37,693 bases of DNA, taken from a virus. Position 1 is the stretch's first letter, and each line of letters starts with the position of its first letter. Shown here piece by piece: positions 22,058 to 29,955 of the stretch. Both the position numbers and the translations under genes were made by a program. Where the stretch lies: the IMG/VR virus record IMGVR_UViG_3300042892_000537, positions 1-37,693 of that record; one strand, 5' to 3'. The notes under the pieces are model-generated. The model was given only the letters and a program-made list of their open reading frames with translations. It searched no databases and was not told where the DNA came from.

Positions 22058-24975
22058 TATGACACCGCCAATGTGGAAACTGTTTGTCCACTTGCTAGAG
22101 CAATTCTAATTAATGCAACGTTGTTGGTTGCTGATGACATACTGACGGTTCCTAATGTCATTGTAAATGTTCCATTTAGGGCTACGTTGGCTGCTATCAG
22201 TGCACCACTGCCACAACCATCACTACCATTACCGCCTGCTCCTGTATTACTTCCTGGAACTCCACTACCAGCATAGCTAGTCGTAGCAGTTAACCAACCG
22301 TTAAGTCCGCTAGTTGAATCGATAGTTGTGCCAGGCGCCGCTACCCATACACCAGCAACACCGGCTGGTGCTACGATATTCAAGTTAAAGTTTGAAACAC
22401 CAGTACGTTGGAAACCCATAGTAAAGTATTGGTAACTACCACCATCACCGCTGCGATCTGGTCCTACTGGTAGGTAACCTGTGCTGTAATTATTTGCTGT
22501 CCATCTTAATACACCAACACGGATAGTTGCTTCTTTGGTTCCTGCTACGCCCGGATCACTGGCTTCGGTGTAGACGTTTGGCGCAGTCATAAAGTTTGTC
22601 AGTCTCGCATACAGTGGAGTATGTATAGTATTAGCTAAGAAGTATGTGCTACGCACCGCTGGATTAGTATTAGCACTTGTGTTAGCACTGATAGCAATTT
22701 CACTGATACCCGTTTGGCTTGCTGTATGCACTTGGACATTGACACCCGTTTCAGCATAAGCACTGGTACCATTTACATTAGTTACTACGATTCTTAAGTT
22801 GGCTACACTACGCACACTTGCTTGGTTAATGGCTATTGTTAGGTTGCCTGCACTGTAAGCCGATACATTGCCGGTACCTGCGACGGGTGTGCCACTGGCT
22901 AGTGCCGGACTACTAACATTACTTAAACTCGCGTATGGATGAGCATTGGCTAAGATTACATTACCTGAGGATCCTTCTTTAACTGTACCTGTTACCACAA
23001 ATGCCACGTTGGCTGTATTGTTCCAAGTCTGTCCAATCCAACTGTTTATAGTAACATTCTGCCACCATAGTTGTGGGCTACCAGTATTGAAATATGGTAT
23101 GCCTGAAATGTATCTGTATGTGCCTGGCGCTTTGATTGCCAATGTACCTGCTGTGACTGTTGGCACCGTGGTCACATCATCTTTGACAAACTCAATATTG
23201 GCTGTGATGCCTGTTGAGCTGTGATTTAATCCAAATCTATTGATACCAAATGGTATGATGTCTCCACGTGCTACTACGTTAGCACGGAATCCCCAATAGT
23301 ACCCTGGATAGTATGTTGAGCTGGCAAATGTAGTTGTGGCGCCTGCTGATGTTAATAAATTATAATCACTAAATCCTAATATGCCAAGATTGCCTGTGAC
23401 TGTTGGTGATGTAGTTGCGGCTATGTTAGCATTGCCATATACCGCGCCATTTACCACTGCCTGTAGATAACCAATATTTGCGCTCCAGGTAAAACTTGAA
23501 CTTACGTTGCCTGAGTTAGCTGATATCAGTGTTGATCCTGTTGCTATGGTTCTGCTTACTGATGCGTTGGCAGCTAAAGCAGTTCCTCCTGTGTTGTCTG
23601 TAGCACTGGCCGCTAGTGTAGCATTAGTTCCAACGCTACCCGTAAATGTTAGTGTTTTAGTATTCAGTCCAGCTGGAGGACTTACACTGTTACCATAGAC
23701 TTTAAGAGTTGTAGCAGTATATCTTGGTAGGATGGCCGGATTAGTAATATCGCTAGTCAGCAAGGCTAGATTAACTGACAATGTTCCTGTGCCTGTGTTT
23801 GTAACATACGTTTTATTAGCATATGGTCCTGTAGCACCGCCAGCTGATGAGTTGTTAGACACGTTAGCGTAAGTTCCATCACCCCAGTTAATACTCCAAG
23901 TTACCGCTGTAGCAGTATTGGTGTTAGTAGTTGTATTTTGTAAGTATATCACATTACCTTGTATGCTATGGAGGTCATTACCTGTTAGTGGTGCTGAACT
24001 AATATTGGCTCTAAATAATCCAAAGCCCATAGCCGGATCAGCAGCATATATACTGATATAGTTAGTTCTTACTGCGCCTGCTAGGTTACTTGGACTTGCC
24101 CCATTGGTATTTGTAGCCGTCACAATAATTGTATAAGGTGTGCCTACATTAGTAGCATAGGTATGTGTGATATTTGAACTACTTGATATGGTATTTGACG
24201 TACCATCTCCCCACTGGACTTCGTATTGATTAACGTTGCCTTGTGGTACCATAGTCAATAATATTGTTTGGCCAACACCACCAGCGGTGACATTACTTGA
24301 GAATGTAACACTACGAACAAAAGTATTTGTGAATAAATTTTGTGATACACTGTTAAGAATATCAATAGCATCTGTTACCGTGGTTGTTGTGGTAAATCCC
24401 TGATATGCGGCATTGTTGCCTATTAGGCTAGTATCAGTTGGTGTGCCTAATGAGATTAAATTACCTACACTAGATCCAGATAGTTGTGCATCAACATACC
24501 CCTTGGTTGCAGCGTCGGTGCTGTTGATTGGGCTGCCAACCCAAATAATTTGATTGTTACCGGCATTTAGATTACCGGTGGTTGTAACATTGGCAAAGGT
24601 AACTCCGCTAACAGATAGATTACCTAAAATAGTTAAATCGTTAAGTGCGCCAATTGATGTGATGTTTGGCTGTGCGTTGGTTAGTAGTGTGCCAGCTAGG
24701 TTACCAAAATAACCAGTGCGCCAATAGTTTGTAGTACTACCTAGGTCATAGCTTAAATTACCGCTGGTATAAACATAACCGTTGGTAACAAATATATTAC
24801 CAACAACTTCTAAAGTGTCTAATGGAACTTCACCAGGTAGAGTGTTAACTCCAACTCTAAAATTATTTACGTCCCAATAGAATAGGTTTTGTCCATTGGA
24901 AGAGATGTATAGATCAGTGCCTTGACGATCTAGATTTCCTAATAGAGAGTACCCCGGGACGCGACTAATTGCCAT
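22057..24975 (-). CDS. Large adhesin-like virion protein with PKD domains
   Basis: A 972-residue protein. The N-terminus (MAISRVPGYSLLGNLDRQGTDLYIS) and a DLGSTTNYWRTGYF motif are typical of marine T4-like fibre-cluster proteins. DAATKGYVDA at 154-163 is a widespread phage fibre motif. Two PKD (Ig-like) domains follow. The first has YEVQWGDGTS (WGDGT 255-259) and THTYA at 270-274; the second has SINWGDGTYA (WGDGT 364-368). PKD domains are known from surface proteins that bind glycans or proteins. The rest is Thr/Asn/Ser/Gly-rich beta structure, ending in a glycine-rich turn near 920-935. The start is the ATG at 24975 with GGAAG upstream and a late promoter at 24996-25003. A host-binding role is likely by inference. 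Confidence 0.8.
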   Translation of the reverse strand: MAISRVPGYSLLGNLDRQGTDLYISSNGQNLFYWDVNNFRVGVNTLPGEVPLDTLEVVGNIFVTNGYVYTSGNLSYDLGSTTNYWRTGYFGNLAGTLLTNAQPNITSIGALNDLTILGNLSVSGVTFANVTTTGNLNAGNNQIIWVGSPINSTDAATKGYVDAQLSGSSVGNLISLGTPTDTSLIGNNAAYQGFTTTTTVTDAIDILNSVSQNLFTNTFVRSVTFSSNVTAGGVGQTILLTMVPQGNVNQYEVQWGDGTSNTISSSSNITHTYATNVGTPYTIIVTATNTNGASPSNLAGAVRTNYISIYAADPAMGFGLFRANISSAPLTGNDLHSIQGNVIYLQNTTTNTNTATAVTWSINWGDGTYANVSNNSSAGGATGPYANKTYVTNTGTGTLSVNLALLTSDITNPAILPRYTATTLKVYGNSVSPPAGLNTKTLTFTGSVGTNATLAASATDNTGGTALAANASVSRTIATGSTLISANSGNVSSSFTWSANIGYLQAVVNGAVYGNANIAATTSPTVTGNLGILGFSDYNLLTSAGATTTFASSTYYPGYYWGFRANVVARGDIIPFGINRFGLNHSSTGITANIEFVKDDVTTVPTVTAGTLAIKAPGTYRYISGIPYFNTGSPQLWWQNVTINSWIGQTWNNTANVAFVVTGTVKEGSSGNVILANAHPYASLSNVSSPALASGTPVAGTGNVSAYSAGNLTIAINQASVRSVANLRIVVTNVNGTSAYAETGVNVQVHTASQTGISEIAISANTSANTNPAVRSTYFLANTIHTPLYARLTNFMTAPNVYTEASDPGVAGTKEATIRVGVLRWTANNYSTGYLPVGPDRSGDGGSYQYFTMGFQRTGVSNFNLNIVAPAGVAGVWVAAPGTTIDSTSGLNGWLTATTSYAGSGVPGSNTGAGGNGSDGCGSGALIAANVALNGTFTMTLGTVSMSSATNNVALIRIALASGQTVSTLAVS

Positions 24976-24995
24976 TTATCTTCCAACCTTTTTAC

Positions 24996-25003
24996 TATTT
25001 ATC
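24996..25003 (-). promoter_or_regulatory. Late promoter of 972- and 522-residue genes
   Basis: GATAAATA on the minus strand. It overlaps a perfect 12-base palindrome TTATCTAGATAA (24999-25010). Confidence 0.74.
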
Positions 25004-25010
25004 TAGATAA

Positions 25011-25469
25011 TTAGGCTAGGGTTGATATTGTTGTAGCGTATCCGTGAATTAGTGTAATTGCGGCACCGTTATTAGGTGCCGGACTGATAACGATATTGCC
25101 AGTACCATTAAATGTGTAGTTTGTACCTGGAATTTGATAAACTGTACCTACATGGACTAGAACCATTGATTCCATACCTGCTTTATAATAGTTTGTTCCG
25201 CCGTCAATTGGCCAAAACTGAGTTTGAACTGCATTACCTGTAAAGCTAGTAATAGTTGGTAGTACGTTTCCTTCTCTGGCTACAGCATTCCATACGTTTG
25301 CACCAGTTTGACCACTTATATTACCGTAATATTCTAACTTATTTGACGTTAAACTGAATCTTGTCTGACCTACTACTGCGTTTGCAGGGCCAACACTGCT
25401 AGAACCAACAGGAACGCCTAGAGCATACCCAGCAGTCTTAAATACGGTATTCTTAAGCATGTGTCCCAT
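25011..25469 (-). CDS. Small fibre-cluster virion protein
   Basis: A 152-residue protein, MGHMLKNTVFKTAGYALGVPVGSSS at its N-terminus, a form I recall from marine T4-like phages. It consists almost entirely of the two modules also found in the 949- and 522-residue proteins. These are the GQTRFSLTSNKLEYYGN...VWNAVA segment and a strand-rich domain (ITSFTGNAVQTQFWPI ... VYQIPGTNYTF ... ISPAPNNGAAITL). It begins two bases after the stop of the 106-residue gene, with AGGAA in that gene's end as ribosome site, so it belongs to the three-gene unit 26437-25011. It may be a minimal stand-alone version of the module, decorating or capping a fibre; that is inference. Confidence 0.78.
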   Translation of the reverse strand: MGHMLKNTVFKTAGYALGVPVGSSSVGPANAVVGQTRFSLTSNKLEYYGNISGQTGANVWNAVAREGNVLPTITSFTGNAVQTQFWPIDGGTNYYKAGMESMVLVHVGTVYQIPGTNYTFNGTGNIVISPAPNNGAAITLIHGYATTISTLA

Positions 25470-25471
25470 GT

Positions 25472-25792
25472 TTAGATTCCTACGTAACTTACTGTGGCTG
25501 TAATTGCTAGATTTGCTTGACCAAATGTAATGTTAGCAACTAATCTATCACCGTTGCCTAGTGCTAGTTTTTCCCAATCAACAACAAATGTATCTAATGA
25601 TGCAACTTGTACACTATTGTAAATTTGTACATTGGCATCGGCTATTGTAACACCGTTAGGAACAGCATATAGATTAAAATTGATCGCACCAGAATTTGTA
25701 TTACAGAAGTACATCGCACTTACTACTGTATTACCTGAGCTTACATAAATGTTTGACGGTATTGTTGTCAACGCTGTGTTAATTATTGCCAT
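25472..25792 (-). CDS. Small conserved virion-associated protein
   Basis: A 106-residue single-domain beta protein. Patterns: SSGNTVVSAMYFCNTNSGAINFNLYAVPNG, ANVQIYNSVQVASLDTFVVDWEKLALGNGDRL and a C-terminal TVSYVGI. I recall such short proteins in several marine phages and phage-like particles, annotated as structural or hypothetical. Its start is the ATG at 25792 with AGGAAAT upstream; it lies 9 bases after the 211-residue gene and 2 bases before the 152-residue gene. The tight packing suggests the three are made together late in infection. No catalytic motif or membrane segment is visible; the function is unknown. Confidence 0.78.
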   Translation of the reverse strand: MAIINTALTTIPSNIYVSSGNTVVSAMYFCNTNSGAINFNLYAVPNGVTIADANVQIYNSVQVASLDTFVVDWEKLALGNGDRLVANITFGQANLAITATVSYVGI

Positions 25793-25801
25793 TTTTATTT
25801 C

Positions 25802-26437
25802 CTATAATAATAGTGAAAAGCCAATGGCTCTTCTTTTAGTGATCAACTCATCGTTTTGATTACGAGAGTCAATAGTATATAATCCTGATGATCCTGCTCC
25901 AGGAACTTGTGCGTATAGAGCTGTTAATCCAGCAATAGGTGCTGCCGCATCAAGTGTTGGGCTATAAATTATTCCAATATTAGCATTAATCGTAACATTG
26001 CCAGATGTTGATGTTAATCCGTAAATACCTGTATCAAGTACATTACCCAATACTGGATTTTTATCATCAAAGACTGAAGTTAAGTAGGTGGCCGCTACAT
26101 TTGATGAGATAATATTAGCGTAGGTTGTTCCGTCAGAAGTGATTTGCCATTTACCGCCAAACGATTCAGTCCAACGTAAAGATACGTTAGCTAAAGATCC
26201 TCTAGCAACAACTATGCCAGCAGATCCAGCAGTAACTCCTGCACCTGATTCTCCATTGTTTAATACTATAATATTATCTTTAATCGCAGTGTCTGTTGTT
26301 GTGATGGATGTTGTGGCTCCTAGTACTGTTAAGTTACCAGGAATAATAACTGCATCAGAATTAAGAGTAATGTTACTACTTACACCACGTGGTGTGTTTA
26401 TAACATAATTTGCGTTGGTATTTTTAACTATAGCCAT
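25802..26437 (-). CDS. Fibre-cluster virion protein
   Basis: A 211-residue protein. After a short N-terminus (MAIVKNTNANYVINTPRG) it carries the module PGNLTVLGATTSITTTDTAIKDNIIVLNNGESG, AGIVVARGSLANVSLRWTE and GGKWQITSDGTTYANI. This module is also seen twice in the 949-residue adhesin. The C-terminus (DELITKRRAIGFSLLL) is of a kind common at the end of marine T4-like fibre-associated proteins. It is first in a three-gene unit (211, 106 and 152 residues) with its own late promoter at 26456-26463. The preceding terminator at 26481-26508 separates it from the 318-residue gene. Likely a virion component near the fibres; the exact role is unknown. Confidence 0.78.
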   Translation of the reverse strand: MAIVKNTNANYVINTPRGVSSNITLNSDAVIIPGNLTVLGATTSITTTDTAIKDNIIVLNNGESGAGVTAGSAGIVVARGSLANVSLRWTESFGGKWQITSDGTTYANIISSNVAATYLTSVFDDKNPVLGNVLDTGIYGLTSTSGNVTINANIGIIYSPTLDAAAPIAGLTALYAQVPGAGSSGLYTIDSRNQNDELITKRRAIGFSLLL

Positions 26438-26455
26438 TTTTTGTTCCGTTTTTAT

Positions 26456-26463
26456 TATTTATC
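26456..26463 (-). promoter_or_regulatory. Late promoter of 211-106-152 residue unit
   Basis: GATAAATA on the minus strand, located between the terminator at 26481-26508 and the ATG at 26437. Confidence 0.75.
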
Positions 26464-26480
26464 ACAGAAACTCGATAGAA

Positions 26481-26508
26481 AAAAATAGCACCCGGAGGTG
26501 CTATTTTT
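26481..26508 (-). terminator. Rho-independent terminator after 318-residue gene
   Basis: AAAAATAGCACC pairs perfectly with GGTGCTATTTTT over 12 bp with a 4-base loop (UCCG on the minus strand). A run of seven U follows on the minus strand. The symmetrical A/T flanks would also allow weaker termination on the plus strand. It lies 13 bases after the stop of the 318-residue gene. Confidence 0.88.
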
Positions 26509-26521
26509 AGTTTGACTAAAC

Positions 26522-27478
26522 TTAGTCGTTTGTTGCTAGTTTAACTGTAGTATTAACTACAGCAGCATTCATGCTCCAAATTACTTGGGCATTTGCAGTA
26601 AATTGTGCACCTGGAGCAGAACCACCCGGTGTCAATGTACATGTGCGACTATCAATTTTTGTAACCCAGTATGTACCACTCGCTGAGTCAGTTGCCGTAA
26701 TAGTCATCAAACCTGCTGAAGGAGGACCACCAGCTGTATTCGCTGCGCCAACTTCTGTAGATTTAATTAGTCTCACTACATCTGTTTCTGTTGAATTTGT
26801 TACTCTATAACGACGTGAACCTTTTTGTGCAACGATATCAGCTGTTTGGCCAATTGTGCTAGTAGTCGTCCATGCGTTAGCTTGGATTGTATTACCTGTT
26901 GTAACTGCCGCTGCAAGAACTGATAATAATGAACCACCAAAACCTACGTCACCAAAGCTGATTGGTGATGAAATTGCTGATGTATTAGCTGATGAAAACG
27001 TGACATTACCTGTTGTAGTATTAACACTAACCACACGAGTTGGGCTACCAAAAGCTGCTGTAGTAAAGAACACGTTAGCAACCATACCTGCATAAATGCC
27101 TGATGTTACACCGCTTGAAAACTTAACTACTGTGCCACTTGCACCAAGATTGTAAAATCCTGTTACACCGTCAACTACAACGTTAGCCGGTTTGTTAAAT
27201 GTAATTGCTGGTGCTGTTAGATAACCAGTACCTGCTGTTGTAACTGTAACACCCGTAACGTTACCGTTACCTGGTAAACCGTTAACTGCTGGAATAACAT
27301 AAGCAATACTAGCCTCTGCTCTTGTTCCACCAATTGGACTTACTGCAAAACTAATTGTAGTACCAGCTGAGTAGCTGTTAGCACCACGTACTGTTACTGA
27401 TGATACACCTTCACCACCAGCTAATGATCCACCACCTACAGTAGTACCAAGATATCTTTTTTTAATAGGACGTCCCAT
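26522..27478 (-). CDS. Conserved virion protein next to the capsid gene
   Basis: A 318-residue protein beginning MGRPIKKRYLGTTVGGGS, an N-terminus I recall from marine T4-like phages. The first half has Gly/Val/Thr-rich strands, including TVTTAGTGYLTAPAITF. Residues about 113-175 hold the small shared beta module (SGIYAGMVANVFFTTAAFGSPTRVV). The C-terminal part, TADIVAQKGSRRYRVTNSTE, LMTITATDSASGTYWVTKID and FTANAQVIWS, is the most conserved-looking segment. It stands as its own transcription unit, between a late promoter with a structured leader (27499-27567) and a strong terminator. That isolation fits a protein needed in large, separately controlled amounts, such as a head or tail decoration protein; this is inference. 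Confidence 0.76.
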   Translation of the reverse strand: MGRPIKKRYLGTTVGGGSLAGGEGVSSVTVRGANSYSAGTTISFAVSPIGGTRAEASIAYVIPAVNGLPGNGNVTGVTVTTAGTGYLTAPAITFNKPANVVVDGVTGFYNLGASGTVVKFSSGVTSGIYAGMVANVFFTTAAFGSPTRVVSVNTTTGNVTFSSANTSAISSPISFGDVGFGGSLLSVLAAAVTTGNTIQANAWTTTSTIGQTADIVAQKGSRRYRVTNSTETDVVRLIKSTEVGAANTAGGPPSAGLMTITATDSASGTYWVTKIDSRTCTLTPGGSAPGAQFTANAQVIWSMNAAVVNTTVKLATND

Positions 27479-27498
27479 TTGTTTCTCCTTAAAATTTT

Positions 27499-27550
27499 AG
27501 CGTTCTAACGCCTACGCAGTGGGTAACTGCATAAACTCTCATTCAAGAGT
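27499..27550 (-). other. Structured 5' leader of the 318-residue gene
   Basis: The leader contains three short hairpins in a row: ACTCT/AGAGT (27535-27539 with 27546-27550), GCAGT/ACTGC (27516-27520 with 27526-27530), and a GCGT/ACGC pair near 27500-27512. AAGGAG follows, close to the ATG. They may stabilise the mRNA or tune translation. Confidence 0.5.
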
Positions 27551-27559
27551 GAACAAGTA

Positions 27560-27567
27560 TATTTATC
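27560..27567 (-). promoter_or_regulatory. Late promoter of 318-residue gene
   Basis: GATAAATA on the minus strand, directly downstream of the capsid-gene terminator; predicted start near 27554. Confidence 0.75.
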
Positions 27568-27590
27568 GTAAATTAGAAAATCAAGTCAAA

Positions 27591-27614
27591 CAAAAGCCCC
27601 GTAAGGGGCTTTTG
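27591..27614 (-). terminator. Terminator after the major capsid gene
   Basis: CAAAAGCCCC and GGGGCTTTTG form a perfect 10-bp stem with a 4-base loop (UUAC on the minus strand). A broken U run (UUUUGUUUG) follows on the minus strand. It lies 28 bases after the gp23 stop. Confidence 0.85.
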
Positions 27615-27641
27615 AGATTTCTCACAACCAATAAGTTAATA

Positions 27642-28817
27642 TTATTGGAATGATAGGTTAGAAACACCAATGCTTTCTAGGTAGTCAGCAGCATTACCAA
27701 GAGATGAAGCTGTGTTTGATAATTCAACATAGCCATATCTTGTCATGAAACCTACTACTGGTTCGAAAGTTGATGGATCAAGAACAACACCAGAACTCAT
27801 TAGAGGAATATATGGGCAGTAGAACGCAGCTGCATCAGCTTCGCTAGAACCTTTATAACCTACTAATACGTTTGTGCTATCTGCAGCATAACCGTTAACA
27901 TAAACACGCATAGCACCGTTTAGAGTACCTACGAATTTTGTGTTTGTTGGAGCTTCAAATGTACCTTCTGTGCTACGAGCAAAAGCTGAAGTAGTTGCAG
28001 ATTGTAGTACTGTTAAAGCAGCTGGAGATACAACAGCCCAGTTACCTGCACCGCGACGTGTACGTTGAGCGATCAAGTTAGCTGCACGGTTGATTGTAAC
28101 CGCTAATGCTGCATGCTCGTCACCTACGAATGTTGCTGTACCTGATACTGTAGCTTGGTTGAAGTTGTATGTGTTACCTGATAAGCTGTATAATGAGCTT
28201 AAAATTTCTTGGTCAATTTCAACAGTAATTTCTTGTGCTAAAGCTGCCATGATTTCTGCTTCAACATCTAAACCGTGCATAGATTGTGCATCTTGCGCAG
28301 CTTCAAAAGTCCAACGTGCAGACAATTTACGTGTTTTAGCTTCAACAACTTGTTTCAAGATTTGAACGTTGATTCTCTTACCTGGTGCACCTTCTAGTGT
28401 AGCTGTTGAAGCAGCTAAACCAGCAGTTGTGTCACCTGAGTATGCTTGAGCAACTTTGAATGGACTTAATGCTTCATCACCAGCTGTTACATCGTTCGCT
28501 GTACCAGTAGCATCATTGCTATCAGCATAACGTACACGTAATGTGTGGATTTGAGCAACTGGGCCAGTCATTGGTTGTACACCAACGATTTCGTTAGCGA
28601 TAACTGTTGGCATTACTCGACGAATTACTGGAAGAATAACACGGTTAAGTGTTGCAACGTTACCAGCTGATGTAGCACCAGCGGATGCGTTTTCTACCAA
28701 GTGTTTCTTTGTGTTTTCTAAAATTACAGCCATTGTTGTACGGCGTGAGCCTTGTAGACCTTCTAACAGGGCGTCTTTGGTCTCATTCCAACGGCCTTCT
28801 AATAGTTGGGTTGTCAT
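27642..28817 (-). CDS. 23: Major capsid protein (gp23-like)
   Basis: This is the hexamer-forming shell protein of the head. Characteristic segments: VATLNRVILPVIRRVMPTVIANEIVGVQPMTGPVAQIHTLRVRY, RWTFEAAQDAQSMHGLDVEAEI, ITVEIDQEILSSLY, and a C-terminal VLDPSTFEPVVGFMTRYG. The length of 391 is short compared with T4 gp23 (521), as in some divergent T4-like phages. The N-terminal region contains possible gp21 protease sites of the (I/L)-x-E type at E34 (VILE) and E42 (HLVE), so the mature protein may begin near residue 43. The ATG at 28817 is preceded by AAGGAA. No late promoter lies directly before it, so it is transcribed with gp22 and gp21; a strong terminator follows. Confidence 0.95.
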   Translation of the reverse strand: MTTQLLEGRWNETKDALLEGLQGSRRTTMAVILENTKKHLVENASAGATSAGNVATLNRVILPVIRRVMPTVIANEIVGVQPMTGPVAQIHTLRVRYADSNDATGTANDVTAGDEALSPFKVAQAYSGDTTAGLAASTATLEGAPGKRINVQILKQVVEAKTRKLSARWTFEAAQDAQSMHGLDVEAEIMAALAQEITVEIDQEILSSLYSLSGNTYNFNQATVSGTATFVGDEHAALAVTINRAANLIAQRTRRGAGNWAVVSPAALTVLQSATTSAFARSTEGTFEAPTNTKFVGTLNGAMRVYVNGYAADSTNVLVGYKGSSEADAAAFYCPYIPLMSSGVVLDPSTFEPVVGFMTRYGYVELSNTASSLGNAADYLESIGVSNLSFQ

Positions 28818-28848
28818 TTCTTATTTTTCCTTTTAATAAAAGTTTTTA

Positions 28849-29946
28849 CTACTTTAGCCCTGCTAAACGTCGAATTTCAACAACATTGTTGTCAGGTTCA
28901 ACATTGGTATTAGCAGATTTATCACCTGTCATTTCTACGCGGCCTTCTGCTAACACAGACTTTTCAGCCTTTGGTTTAGCTTGTGCGTTGTTAAGAACTG
29001 CTGGTAGATACTTGTCATATGCAGTTTGTAGTCTTTCTGTCTGCACACCTTCGAGTAGGCTGCTCATTACTTCAGCTTTCTCTTTGTTTAGAGGTTTTAG
29101 TAACTCAGATAGTTTCTCTTTACGAGCAACTGACTCTGTGATCACTTTAACTTCACGATTCTTTGTTTCAACTAATGCTTCTTTTTCTGCGATTGCTTTT
29201 TTACCTTCAGCAATAACTGCGTCTTTCGTTGCAAGTTCTGCTTGAAGTTTAGCAAATTCTTTGTTCTCATTTAAGTGAGTAACAGCGAATTCATTAGCAA
29301 ATGCTTCAAATAAGCGACGACCAAACATGTTCTCGCGAGCAGCTTGGATATCTTCTTTTAGTTGAGCTAGTTCTGAGCCTAGATTGTTTGCTACTGCTTC
29401 CTTAACAAGTTTAGCACTGCGTTTAATAAAAGCTTCTTGAATTTGAGCTAATTTTTGTTTAGCTTCAGCAACAAGTTTAACTTTCGTTTCAACAACTGCT
29501 TTCTTGTCTTGGTCGAACTCTTTGATTTCTTCGGCTAACGCATGGATAACAAATTTTTCTAACTTAGCTGTTGCTTCAGTTTGAACTTTGCGATCTGCAC
29601 GTAATTCTTGGATCTCTTCAGCAAGTTTTTTAACTAAAAAGTCATTAAACTTACCTGCGCTTTCAATCATGTGAGTTTTGAATTTCACGCGATCTTCTGC
29701 AAGAGCTTTCTTCTCATCGGCGAACTCATTGAGTTCAGCGGTAAGACTTTCAGTAACCATTTTGTCTAGAGCCTCAACCATTACATTCTTGTCATGATCA
29801 TAGCGTGTCGCAAATTCTTCGCGCAGTTCTGCACGAATACTTTCACGAGCTTCGTTAATTTTAGATTCCCAAGCTTCGTTTAGAGCAGTTTGAGTTTCTT
29901 CATTAATGATGCCGGAATCTAACAATGGTTTGATAGCGTCTAACAT
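28849..29946 (-). CDS. 22: Prohead scaffolding core protein (gp22-like)
   Basis: This is the major internal scaffold on which the prohead shell assembles; it is later degraded by gp21. The 365-residue protein is almost entirely charged helix with long coiled-coil stretches (Lys/Glu/Ala-rich, residues about 20-300), starting MLDAIKPLLDSGIINEETQ. T4 gp22 has 269 residues. Several L-x-E or I-x-E sequences suitable for gp21 cleavage are present (for example SLLEG near residue 299). Its position between protease and capsid genes matches T4 order 21-22-23. The ATG at 29946 has TAGGAG 8 bases upstream, and the gap to gp21 is only 9 bases. Confidence 0.92.
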   Translation of the reverse strand: MLDAIKPLLDSGIINEETQTALNEAWESKINEARESIRAELREEFATRYDHDKNVMVEALDKMVTESLTAELNEFADEKKALAEDRVKFKTHMIESAGKFNDFLVKKLAEEIQELRADRKVQTEATAKLEKFVIHALAEEIKEFDQDKKAVVETKVKLVAEAKQKLAQIQEAFIKRSAKLVKEAVANNLGSELAQLKEDIQAARENMFGRRLFEAFANEFAVTHLNENKEFAKLQAELATKDAVIAEGKKAIAEKEALVETKNREVKVITESVARKEKLSELLKPLNKEKAEVMSSLLEGVQTERLQTAYDKYLPAVLNNAQAKPKAEKSVLAEGRVEMTGDKSANTNVEPDNNVVEIRRLAGLK

Positions 29947-29955
29947 TGTGATCTC

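Noticed and set aside
28685-29245. Plus-strand frame of 186 codons across gp23/gp22
   Set aside because: It lies antisense to two certain genes, has no ribosome site, and its composition follows from the opposite strand.
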